From Microcoleaceae cyanobacterium UBA9251 (lineage in GTDB: Bacteria; Cyanobacteriota; Cyanobacteriia; Cyanobacteriales; Microcoleaceae), in NCBI GenBank assembly GCA_003542015.1, contig DPLL01000279.1:5702-11349 (forward strand): a stretch of DNA of 5,648 bases, in the 5' to 3' direction. Position numbers and translations under genes: made by a program. This document shows, in pieces, positions 1 to 4,846 of this stretch. The notes below the pieces were generated by a model. It was not told where the DNA came from, did no database searches, and worked only from the letters and a program-made list of their open reading frames with translations. The first letter of the stretch is position 1; each line of letters begins with the position of its first letter.

Positions 1-58
1 TCTTGAAGACTTCGGAAGTTTTAGGTATCCTAACAGCTTTTCGGTCAATTTCAGGACT

Positions 59-121
59 TAGGCAACTTTCATATGCGATCGAGGATGTTGCCTAGCTCAT
101 CAGAAGTCATCGTCTACTAGG
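59..121. other. Overlapping inverted repeats upstream of narB
   Basis: TAGGCAAC (59-66) is the reverse complement of GTTGCCTA (87-94), giving an 8-bp stem with a 20-base loop. CCTAG (91-95) can instead pair with CTAGG (117-121). The two stems share bases 91-94, so they exclude one another. No T-run follows either, so neither looks like a standard intrinsic terminator. They lie well upstream of the narB promoter and may belong to the 3' region of a gene outside the window. Function is unknown and a chance origin is possible. Confidence 0.3.
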
Positions 122-232
122 CTGATCATGCAGAGGTTTGATTTTAGTTACAATAGTACAGAATAGGCGATCGATCGATTGCCAATCAGGAAATTGCCAC
201 AGCTAGCTACTCAACATTCTTGGAAAAATTTG

Positions 233-246
233 GTAAATATGGATAC
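233..246 (+). promoter_or_regulatory. NtcA-binding box (GTAN8TAC)
   Basis: GTA (233-235), eight bases, then TAC (244-246) exactly match the palindromic site of NtcA, the cyanobacterial nitrogen-control activator of the CRP family. It sits 28 bases upstream of the TATAAT at 275-280 and 88 bases before narB. NtcA-activated promoters usually have about 20-24 bases between box and -10. With a start site near 287 the box would be centred near -47 rather than -41.5. The exact motif in front of a nitrate reductase gene makes it convincing; the spacing is slightly unusual. Confidence 0.7.
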
Positions 247-251
247 ATTAT

Positions 252-280
252 TTGCCTAGATACTCGGTTAGGACTATAAT
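252..280 (+). promoter_or_regulatory. narB promoter, -35 TTGCCT and -10 TATAAT
   Basis: TTGCCT (252-257, four of six matches to TTGACA) and a perfect TATAAT (275-280) are separated by 17 bases. Transcription would start near 287, giving a leader of about 48 bases before the narB ATG. A tandem duplicate of GAATTAC (284-290, 291-297) covers the predicted start site. The weak -35 fits a promoter helped by an activator such as NtcA bound just upstream. Confidence 0.6.
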
Positions 281-334
281 AGCGAATTACGAATTACCTA
301 TTAGCTTAAAAAACAAGCATCTATAAATTAGCAA

Positions 335-2518
335 ATGGAAACTATTAAAACTCTTTGCCCTTACTGTGGTGTAGGTTGTGGTCTAGAAATTGTTCCCGAC
401 AAAAACCAAGGTTGGAAAGTCCGGGGCGATCGCCACCACCCATCGAGTCAGGGCATGGTTTGTGTCAAGGGAGCAACGGTAGCAGAGTCAATTCGCACCG
501 ATCGACTGCTTTATCCGATGATCCGGGATACTCTCGATCAACCGTTTCGTCGCGCTAGCTGGGACGAAGCACTAGATGCGATCGTCAACCGTATCCAAAC
601 AATTCGCAGCACTAGCGGCCCCGATGCTATCTGCGTTTATGGTTCCGGTCAATTCGTCACTGAAGATTATTATGTTGCCCAGAAACTGGTGAAAGGTTGT
701 CTGGGAACTAATAATTTTGATGCCAATTCTCGGTTGTGTATGTCTTCAGCAGTTTCGGGATACGTTCAAAGTTTTGGTGCTGACGGGCCGCCTTGTTGTT
801 ACGACGATTTAGAATTAACAGATTGCGCTTTTATTATTGGTAGCAATACAGCAGAATGTCATCCAATTCTTTTTAATCGGCTCGCAAAATACCATAAAAA
901 AAATCCAAATGTCAAGATGATTGTGGTAGATCCGAGGCGGACTCCGACTGCGGAAGCGGCGGATTTGCACTTAGCAATCAAACCGGGAACGGATATAGAC
1001 TTGCTCAATGGAATTGCATATTTGTTGTTGCAAAGCGAAACCACAGATCCCAAATTTATTCAGGAATCCACGGTTAATTTCGAGGAGTTTGTTGAAGTTG
1101 TCAAGAGCTATACGCCGGAATTGGTAGCCTCCCGCTGTGGCATTTCTGTCGGTGACTTGGAAACAGCGGCAAATTATTGGCAACAGTCCCAGCGGGTTTT
1201 GTCTCTGTGGTCAATGGGAATTAACCAGTCGTCGGAAGGCACGGCAAAGGTGCGATCGCTCATTAATTTGCACTTGATGACCGGTCAAATCGGCAAACCG
1301 GGATGCGGCCCGTTTTCCCTCACAGGCCAGCCAAACGCGATGGGAGGGCGGGAAGCGGGGGGACTTTCTCATTTGTTACCGGGATATCGATCGGTGAAAA
1401 ATGCCGAACACAGAGCCGAAGTCGAGCAGTTTTGGGGTATTGCACCGGGAAGTATTTCAGAATATCCGGGCCGCACGGCTTGGGATATGATTACCGGTTT
1501 GGAAACAGGCGAGGTAGAGATGCTGTGGATTGCAGCTACCAATCCAGCGGTAAGTATGCCGGATTTGGAACGGACAAAAGCGGCTTTGTGGCGATCGCCC
1601 TTTACCATATATCAAGAAGCTTACTATCCAACGGAAACCTCGGCCTACGCTCACATCCTCTTGCCGGCAACACAATGGAGTGAAAAAACCGGAGTGATGA
1701 CGAATTCGGAACGCCGCGTTACCCTTTGTATGGGTTTCGACACTCCTTCAGGAGAAGCCCGCGACGACTGTCACATTTTCGCCGAGGTGGGGCGCAGGTT
1801 AGGTTTTGCCGAACAGTTTGCTTTCGAGAACAGTGCTGATGTTTACCAAGAGTTCGTGCAGTTGACGCGGGGCCAGCCTTGCGACATGACCGGCCTGAGC
1901 CACGAATACTTGCGCCAAGAAGGCCCGCAGCAGTGGCCTTGTCGGGAAAATGAGCCAAAACATCCGGCGAAAGAAGCCAAACGGCTTTACACTGACGGGC
2001 GTTTCCACACTCCTGACGGGCGGGCAAGGTTTTCGGCTGACCACTCGCGGGGGCTGGCGGAACCTCCTGACCCGGATTATCCGTTTGTGCTGACGACGGG
2101 CAGGGTTTATGGACACTGGCACACGATGACGCGCACCGGTAGAACTGACAAAATCAATCAATTACACCCCGATCCTTTTTTGGAAATTCACCCCCGCGAT
2201 GCTGCCAAATTAAAGATTAAGGAAGGGGATTTGCTGGAAGTTCGATCGCGCCGCGGCAAGTCGCAGTTTCCGGCAAAAATTACTAAGGCGATCGTCCCTG
2301 GTACACTATTCGTACCAATGCACTGGGGTTCTCTGTGGGCCGAAGGTGCTGAAGCCAACGCCATGACTCACCCTGAACGTTGTCCCGATTCTAAACAGCC
2401 GGAGTTAAAAGCTTGTGCGGTGCAGTTGGTGCGGGTTGGGGCAGAAGTTGATTCAGAACTTGGGGCAGAAGTTGAGGAGTTTAATTGGGCGAAATCCACC
2501 GTCGCGGTCATTTCTTGA
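335..2518 (+). CDS. narB: Ferredoxin-nitrate reductase (assimilatory, Mo-bisMGD enzyme)
   Basis: The product (727 residues) reduces nitrate to nitrite in the cytoplasm with electrons from reduced ferredoxin or flavodoxin, the first step of nitrate assimilation. The N-terminus has the [4Fe-4S] motif C8-x2-C11-x3-C15-x27-C43. C135, in the stretch SRLCMSS, is the expected cysteine ligand of molybdenum. A molybdopterin-dinucleotide-binding C-terminal domain runs from about residue 577 to 700, with TTGRVYGHWHT and later VPMHWGSLW. There is no FAD or NADH domain, and the length is normal for cyanobacterial NarB, which separates it from NasA/NapA forms. An in-frame TAG at 329-331, two codons upstream, makes ATG 335 the first possible start; no strong Shine-Dalgarno is seen. 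No nirA or nrt transport genes lie in the window. The extreme C-terminus carries a small internal duplication (GAEVDSEL/GAEVEEF). Confidence 0.97.
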   Translation: METIKTLCPYCGVGCGLEIVPDKNQGWKVRGDRHHPSSQGMVCVKGATVAESIRTDRLLYPMIRDTLDQPFRRASWDEALDAIVNRIQTIRSTSGPDAICVYGSGQFVTEDYYVAQKLVKGCLGTNNFDANSRLCMSSAVSGYVQSFGADGPPCCYDDLELTDCAFIIGSNTAECHPILFNRLAKYHKKNPNVKMIVVDPRRTPTAEAADLHLAIKPGTDIDLLNGIAYLLLQSETTDPKFIQESTVNFEEFVEVVKSYTPELVASRCGISVGDLETAANYWQQSQRVLSLWSMGINQSSEGTAKVRSLINLHLMTGQIGKPGCGPFSLTGQPNAMGGREAGGLSHLLPGYRSVKNAEHRAEVEQFWGIAPGSISEYPGRTAWDMITGLETGEVEMLWIAATNPAVSMPDLERTKAALWRSPFTIYQEAYYPTETSAYAHILLPATQWSEKTGVMTNSERRVTLCMGFDTPSGEARDDCHIFAEVGRRLGFAEQFAFENSADVYQEFVQLTRGQPCDMTGLSHEYLRQEGPQQWPCRENEPKHPAKEAKRLYTDGRFHTPDGRARFSADHSRGLAEPPDPDYPFVLTTGRVYGHWHTMTRTGRTDKINQLHPDPFLEIHPRDAAKLKIKEGDLLEVRSRRGKSQFPAKITKAIVPGTLFVPMHWGSLWAEGAEANAMTHPERCPDSKQPELKACAVQLVRVGAEVDSELGAEVEEFNWAKSTVAVIS
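426..433. repeat. HIP1 octamer GCGATCGC (first of five)
   Basis: Perfect HIP1 palindromes lie at 426-433, 1252-1259 and 1591-1598 (in narB), 3239-3246 (between rbp and its terminator) and 5136-5143 (in the response regulator). Five in 5.6 kb is far above chance and is a cyanobacterial signature. None occurs in the AT-rich psiE-like gene or in rimM. Confidence 0.9.
2436..2475 (+). repeat. In-frame direct repeat in the narB C-terminal tail
   Basis: The 16-base sequence TTGGGGCAGAAGTTGA occurs at 2436-2451 and 2460-2475, a period of exactly 24 bases (eight codons). It encodes successive GAEVDSEL and GAEVEEF segments after the end of the conserved MGD-binding domain. The reading frame is kept, so the tail is longer but intact. 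Confidence 0.75.
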
Positions 2519-2546
2519 GCTGGCTTCCCACTTGCGACAGATTCCC

Positions 2547-2585
2547 AGGCTCTTCCTACGGATTTGCGTTCCCACGCAAGAGCCT
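2547..2585. repeat. Bulged stem-loop downstream of narB, probable decayed dispersed repeat
   Basis: AGGCTCTT (2547-2554) pairs with AAGAGCCT (2578-2585), and inside it GCGT (2566-2569) pairs with ACGC (2574-2577) around a TCCC loop. An 11-base one-sided bulge separates the two stems. It lies 28 bases after the narB stop and is followed by A/T-rich sequence with T-runs at 2605-2620, so it could help end narB transcription. Its TTCCCAGGCTC and GCGTTCCCACGC elements resemble the dispersed palindromic repeats (TTCCCAGGC...GCCTGGGAA type) I recall from filamentous cyanobacteria. That family link is from memory. Confidence 0.45.
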
Positions 2586-2640
2586 CGGCATGAAAAACGT
2601 AATTTCTTTTAAGCGTTTTTCCTTCTTTCTTATCGGTTTT

Positions 2641-2690
2641 TCCTTCTTCCTTCTTCCTTCTTCCTTCTTCCTTCTTCCTTCTTCCTTCCT
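2641..2690. repeat. Heptanucleotide tandem array (TTCTTCC)n
   Basis: Six perfect copies of TTCTTCC fill 2644-2685, with partial copies on both sides (TCC at 2641-2643, TTCCT at 2686-2690). Related pyrimidine-rich sequence extends upstream to about 2629. The same heptamer recurs at 4005-4025 and 4087-4093. It is the short tandemly repeated repetitive (STRR) class of cyanobacterial repeat. Open frames across it on either strand encode only low-complexity peptides and are not genes. Confidence 0.95.
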
Positions 2691-2716
2691 TTGAGTTGAT
2701 GGATCTGACCAAACAA

Positions 2717-2745
2717 TTGCAGTATGCATAAACAGGTGCTATGAT
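2717..2745 (+). promoter_or_regulatory. Candidate rbp promoter (TTGCAG - 17 - TATGAT)
   Basis: TTGCAG (2717-2722) and TATGAT (2740-2745) are 17 bases apart. The -10 matches five of six consensus bases; the -35 matches only three. A start near 2752 would give a leader of about 90 bases. A small inverted repeat, ATAAG-G-CTTAT (2752-2762), would lie at the very 5' end of the transcript. A second -10-like TATAGT at 2773-2778 is an alternative. Confidence 0.4.
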
Positions 2746-2805
2746 CTACCCATAAGGCTTATTTTCGGTAGTATAGTTCGTTCGATCGGCGTTCCTCCGG
2801 ATTTA

Positions 2806-2835
2806 ATTCTCTACACCCCTCTGATTCTGGAGAAT
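2806..2835 (+). promoter_or_regulatory. rbp Shine-Dalgarno inside a possible hairpin
   Basis: The Shine-Dalgarno GGAG (2829-2832) ends eight bases before the rbp ATG at 2841, a good spacing that decides the start. It sits in the palindrome ATTCTGGAGAAT (2824-2835). GAGAAT (2830-2835) can also pair with the upstream ATTCTC (2806-2811), and CTCC at 2795-2798 can pair with GGAG. So several weak structures could hide the ribosome-binding site. Cyanobacterial rbp genes are often cold-inducible, which makes leader-based control plausible but unproven here. Confidence 0.4.
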
Positions 2836-2840
2836 GTTCA

Positions 2841-3146
2841 ATGTCAATCTATGTCGGCAATTTATCCTACGAAGTTACGCAGGAACACCTCAGCCAAACT
2901 TTTGGAGAATACGGCAAGGTCAAACGCATTCAGTTACCTGCTGACCGCGAAACTGGTCGGATGCGTGGCTTCGCTTTCGTAGAAATGTCTACTGAAGCAG
3001 AAGAAGCAGCAGCAATTGAAGCACTTGACGGTGCTGAGTGGATGGGCCGCGACCTCAAGGTCAATAAAGCCAAGCCCCGCGAAGACCGAGGTTCTTCTAA
3101 CAGCAGTAGCTGGGGAAACAACGATCGCTCTAGGAGCCGCTACTAA
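2841..3146 (+). CDS. RRM-type RNA-binding protein (cyanobacterial Rbp family)
   Basis: The product is a single RNA-recognition-motif protein of 101 residues that would bind single-stranded RNA in the cytoplasm. RNP2 is IYVGNL (residues 3-8) and RNP1 is RGFAFVEM (42-49), with the aromatic residues Y4, F44 and F46 that stack on RNA bases all present. The RRM ends near residue 78, after LKVNKAKPR. A short tail rich in Ser, Asn, Arg and Gly follows (RGSSNSSSWGNNDRSRSRY), much shorter than the glycine-rich tails of some Rbp paralogues. The length is usual for cyanobacterial Rbp proteins, which are commonly cold-induced and chaperone or localise mRNA. The start is set by GGAG eight bases upstream; an out-of-frame ATG at 2834 overlaps that region. 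The gene appears monocistronic, with its own promoter and terminator. I cannot assign it to a particular numbered paralogue. Confidence 0.95.
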   Translation: MSIYVGNLSYEVTQEHLSQTFGEYGKVKRIQLPADRETGRMRGFAFVEMSTEAEEAAAIEALDGAEWMGRDLKVNKAKPREDRGSSNSSSWGNNDRSRSRY

Positions 3147-3256
3147 ATCACAGAAGCGAAATTTTTTAGCTTGACTGTGGGTTTACAGGGGTTGAGCGAG
3201 GAGTAAATAATATTTCTCGCTTGAGAATAATTTTTCCGGCGATCGCACCCCTTCTT

Positions 3257-3298
3257 AAAAGCCTCAAAGTATTGTATAGCAATAGTTTGAGGCTTTTT
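3257..3298 (+). terminator. Strong intrinsic terminator after rbp, possibly bidirectional
   Basis: AAAAGCCTCAAA (3257-3268) pairs with TTTGAGGCTTTTT (3286-3298). A further inner stem, TATTG (3270-3274) with CAATA (3280-3284), closes a five-base loop, and only G·G (3269/3285) interrupts the two. The stem ends in a T-run on the + strand and has an A-run on its 5' side, so it could also stop transcription from the right. It lies 110 bases after the rbp stop. The 3147-3256 stretch in between holds only a weaker AGCGAG/CTCGCT inverted repeat and a HIP1 octamer. Confidence 0.9.
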
Positions 3299-3363
3299 AA
3301 TGTCAAAATTTTCTCAATTTACAGTCAATACACCTCAGCATGATATGATGCACCTACTGCTGT

Positions 3364-3882
3364 ATGCAGGAGAGCAATTTTAATTTTTTATCGAACGTAA
3401 ATTACTCCTATTTGACAACAATGCTTTTAAGAAAATTAGCTCGGCAAATTAATAAGTTAGGCACTGAGGAACAATTTCTACATTTGCTAGAAAGCATAGA
3501 AGTAATAATATCTAAAATTTTATCGCTGGCGATGGTGATGGTAATTATCGTCAGCGTTTGCGATTTAATAATTTTTTTAGCGAAAGAATTATTTAACTCT
3601 CCTCAGACTCTATTAAAAGACACGTTATTCGTCATATTTGGATTGTTTTTAAATGTTTTAATTGCTCTGGAAATATTGGAAAATATTACAGCTTATCTGA
3701 AAAAGCACGTCATTCAAGTAGAGTTAGTTATCGTAACTTCTTTGATCGCCGTATCTAGGAAAATCATTATTCTAGATTTGGAAAAGAAAACCGCAGCCGA
3801 TTTGATTGGTTTGTCTATTGCAATTTTCTCCCTTTCCATCAGTTATTTGATAGTGCGGCAGACAAATAAAGGAAATAATTGA
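3364..3882 (+). CDS. PsiE-like (phosphate-starvation-inducible E family) membrane protein
   Basis: This is a predicted inner-membrane protein with four hydrophobic segments at about residues 48-72, 87-108, 118-137 and 147-164. The layout and the central pattern ALEILENITAYLKKH...VELVIVTSLIAVSRKII resemble the PsiE family (Pfam PF06146), small membrane proteins whose biochemical role is unknown. The first possible ATG is 3364, since an in-frame TGA lies at 3346-3348. That would give 172 residues, but no Shine-Dalgarno precedes it, and the first 19 residues look unlike a conserved domain. ATG 3421 (MLLRKLARQ, 153 residues) or TTG 3412 are credible starts. A TATGAT at 3344-3349 could be a -10; it would leave almost no leader for the 3364 start and so favours a later one. 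The gene is visibly more AT-rich than narB or rbp. It converges on rimM, with a repeat array beginning five bases after its stop. Confidence 0.75.
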   Translation: MQESNFNFLSNVNYSYLTTMLLRKLARQINKLGTEEQFLHLLESIEVIISKILSLAMVMVIIVSVCDLIIFLAKELFNSPQTLLKDTLFVIFGLFLNVLIALEILENITAYLKKHVIQVELVIVTSLIAVSRKIIILDLEKKTAADLIGLSIAIFSLSISYLIVRQTNKGNN

Positions 3883-3886
3883 TATT

Positions 3887-3969
3887 GGGAATTGGTCATG
3901 GGGAATTGGGAATTGGGAATCGGGAATCGGGAATCGGGAATTGGGAATCGGGAATTGGGAATGGGAAAA
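3887..3969. repeat. G-rich heptanucleotide array (GGGAATY)n
   Basis: Ten units keep a strict 7-base phase from 3887 to 3956, eight of them being GGGAATT or GGGAATC without a break from 3901. A 6-base unit and a GGGAAAA unit follow. The first copy lies four bases after the psiE-like stop codon. G3N4 spacing repeated ten times satisfies the usual G-quadruplex consensus on the + strand. Frames through it yield repetitive GIGNRES-type peptides, which are not genes. Confidence 0.95.
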
Positions 3970-3972
3970 TGG

Positions 3973-3993
3973 TTGTTTGTTATTTGTTATTTC
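3973..3993. repeat. Short TTATTTG heptamer array
   Basis: Three in-phase units, TTGTTTG, TTATTTG and TTATTTC, form the reverse complement of the AAATAAC arrays at 4801-4842 and 5588-5629. They directly follow the GGGAATY array. Confidence 0.8.
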
Positions 3994-4001
3994 ATAATTG
4001 C

Positions 4002-4025
4002 TCCTTCTTCCTTCTTCCTTCTTCC
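4002..4025. repeat. Second TTCTTCC array
   Basis: TCC and then three perfect TTCTTCC units (4005-4011, 4012-4018, 4019-4025) repeat the heptamer found between narB and rbp. One more unit with flanking partial copies sits at 4083-4095, five bases before the rimM stop codon. The two groups bracket the ATCCGTTAC array. Confidence 0.9.
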
Positions 4026-4029
4026 CTCA

Positions 4030-4077
4030 ATCCGTTACATCCGTTACATCCGTTACATCCGTTACCGAATCCGTTGC
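4030..4077. repeat. 9-bp tandem array (ATCCGTTAC)n
   Basis: Four perfect ATCCGTTAC units fill 4030-4065. CGA and a variant ATCCGTTGC (4069-4077) follow, then another CGA. This is the only non-heptameric array in the 3883-4099 convergent gap. It lies between two blocks of TTCTTCC. No hairpin or T-run able to terminate either the psiE-like gene or rimM is evident in the gap. Confidence 0.95.
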
Positions 4078-4099
4078 CGAACTTCCTTCTTCCTTAACT

Positions 4100-4738
4100 T
4101 TAATCCAACAAACCAAAAGGAGGCAAAATTTCAATTCGACCTTTTTCTAAATCAACAATTGGAACTATCTCTTTCACAAAAGGAATCAAAACCTTTTTAG
4201 TTTGCGGTTGTTTAACGCGGGGGGTTTTGCGTTTTTTGCGACGACTATCTTTGTGTTCAACCTCTACAGAAACAGTTTCTGGCTGTTCTGTTTCTGCGGC
4301 GACTGTTTCCGGCTGATTTTGATTTAATTCAACCTCTAAAAGGTCGTTCCCTGCGGGGATAATAGCACTTACTTTACCCAAGATTTCTCCTGTCAATTGG
4401 TTGAAGACTTCCATACCAAACAAATCTTGCACGTAAAATTCATCTGGTTCGAGGTAAGGTCGTGATCCTTTTTCTACAAACAGTTTACATCCTCGTAGCG
4501 CCTCAGCGCCGTCGCGGTCTTCCACCCCTTCTATCTCCACAGCATACAATCCTTTGCCCGGAATGTAGCGGCCACCCAAAAATTCGATCGGTTCCGGTTC
4601 TTTTTTATTAGGGAACAACAGCCACCGCTTCCCCGGTTCGATAAACCTTTCCGGGAAATCGGAATCGGGATAGACTCGCACTTCCCCATATAAACCTTGA
4701 GCTGCTACAATTGTACCGATTTCTATCCATTCAGACAT
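4100..4738 (-). CDS. rimM: Ribosome maturation factor RimM with a low-complexity insertion
   Basis: RimM binds ribosomal protein S19 in the head of the 30S subunit and assists 16S rRNA processing and assembly. The N-terminal RimM domain opens with IGTIVAAQGLYGEVRV (residues 7-22) and runs to about 90. The PRC-barrel domain starts at EFYVQDLFGMEV (100-111), and the family C-terminus VLIPFVKEIVPIVDLEKGRIEILPPFGLLD closes the protein. At 212 residues it exceeds the usual 170-180. The excess is a block at about 139-181, inside the PRC barrel, with an acidic repeat (QPETVAAETE/QPETVSVEVE) followed by a very basic run (KDSRRKKRKTPRVKQ). The domains on both sides are intact. The start ATG (4738-4736) is set by the family N-terminus; no Shine-Dalgarno is visible. 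It lies downstream of the response regulator on the same strand, across a 108-base gap of repeats, so cotranscription is uncertain. Confidence 0.95.
   Translation of the reverse strand: MSEWIEIGTIVAAQGLYGEVRVYPDSDFPERFIEPGKRWLLFPNKKEPEPIEFLGGRYIPGKGLYAVEIEGVEDRDGAEALRGCKLFVEKGSRPYLEPDEFYVQDLFGMEVFNQLTGEILGKVSAIIPAGNDLLEVELNQNQPETVAAETEQPETVSVEVEHKDSRRKKRKTPRVKQPQTKKVLIPFVKEIVPIVDLEKGRIEILPPFGLLD
4256..4315 (-). repeat. Imperfect 30-bp direct repeat inside rimM
   Basis: Two successive 30-base units encode QPETVAAETE (residues 142-151) and QPETVSVEVE (152-161) in the RimM insertion. The second unit contains the perfect inverted repeat CAGAAAC-A-GTTTCTG (4267-4281). The unit length is a multiple of three, so the frame is preserved. 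Confidence 0.65.
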
Positions 4739-4752
4739 ATATTCTAATTATT

Positions 4753-4794
4753 GGTAATTGGGAATTGGGAATTGGGCATCGGGAATTGCTAATT
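4753..4794. repeat. GGGAATT heptamer array upstream of rimM
   Basis: Six in-phase heptamers: GGTAATT, GGGAATT twice, GGGCATC, GGGAATT and GCTAATT. The array ends 14 bases upstream of the rimM start codon, on the 5' side of that gene. It mixes the GGGAATT form of 3887-3969 with the GGGCATW form of 5502-5578. Confidence 0.9.
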
Positions 4795-4800
4795 GGTAGT

Positions 4801-4842
4801 AAATAACAAATAACAAATAACCAATAACAAATAACCAATAAC
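4801..4842. repeat. AAATAAC heptamer array
   Basis: Six consecutive units, four AAATAAC and two CAATAAC, end four bases before the response-regulator stop codon at 4847-4849. Together with the 4753-4794 array they fill almost the whole gap between the response regulator and rimM. No separate terminator or promoter is recognisable there. Confidence 0.92.
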
Positions 4843-4846
4843 TACT

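Noticed and set aside
9..33. Small palindromes ACTTCGGAAGT (9-19) and TTAGGTATCCTAA (21-33) as a terminator
   Set aside because: Stems of only four or five base pairs with tiny loops and no adequate T-run; chance is likely.
971..2161. Several antisense or shifted frames of 70-126 codons within narB
   Set aside because: They are shadows of a well-conserved long gene and show no recognisable domains or start signals.
2368..2712. Minus-strand frame with a Lys/Glu-rich KKEEGRRKKEEG peptide
   Set aside because: The motif is the reverse complement of the TTCTTCC array, and the rest is antisense to the narB end. The plus-strand frame 2485-2694 over the same array is rejected likewise.
3195..3221. 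AGCGAG/CTCGCT inverted repeat after rbp as its terminator
   Set aside because: A six-base stem with a 15-base loop is weak, and a much stronger terminator follows at 3257-3298.
3318..3349. Promoter TTTACA (3318-3323) with TATGAT (3344-3349) for the PsiE-like gene
   Set aside because: The 20-base spacer is too long for a standard promoter. Only the -10 element is kept as a possibility.
3879..4200. Two overlapping plus-strand frames giving GIGNRESGIGN-type proteins
   Set aside because: They are only GGGAATY, TTCTTCC and ATCCGTTAC repeats read in different frames, and the longer one runs antisense into rimM.
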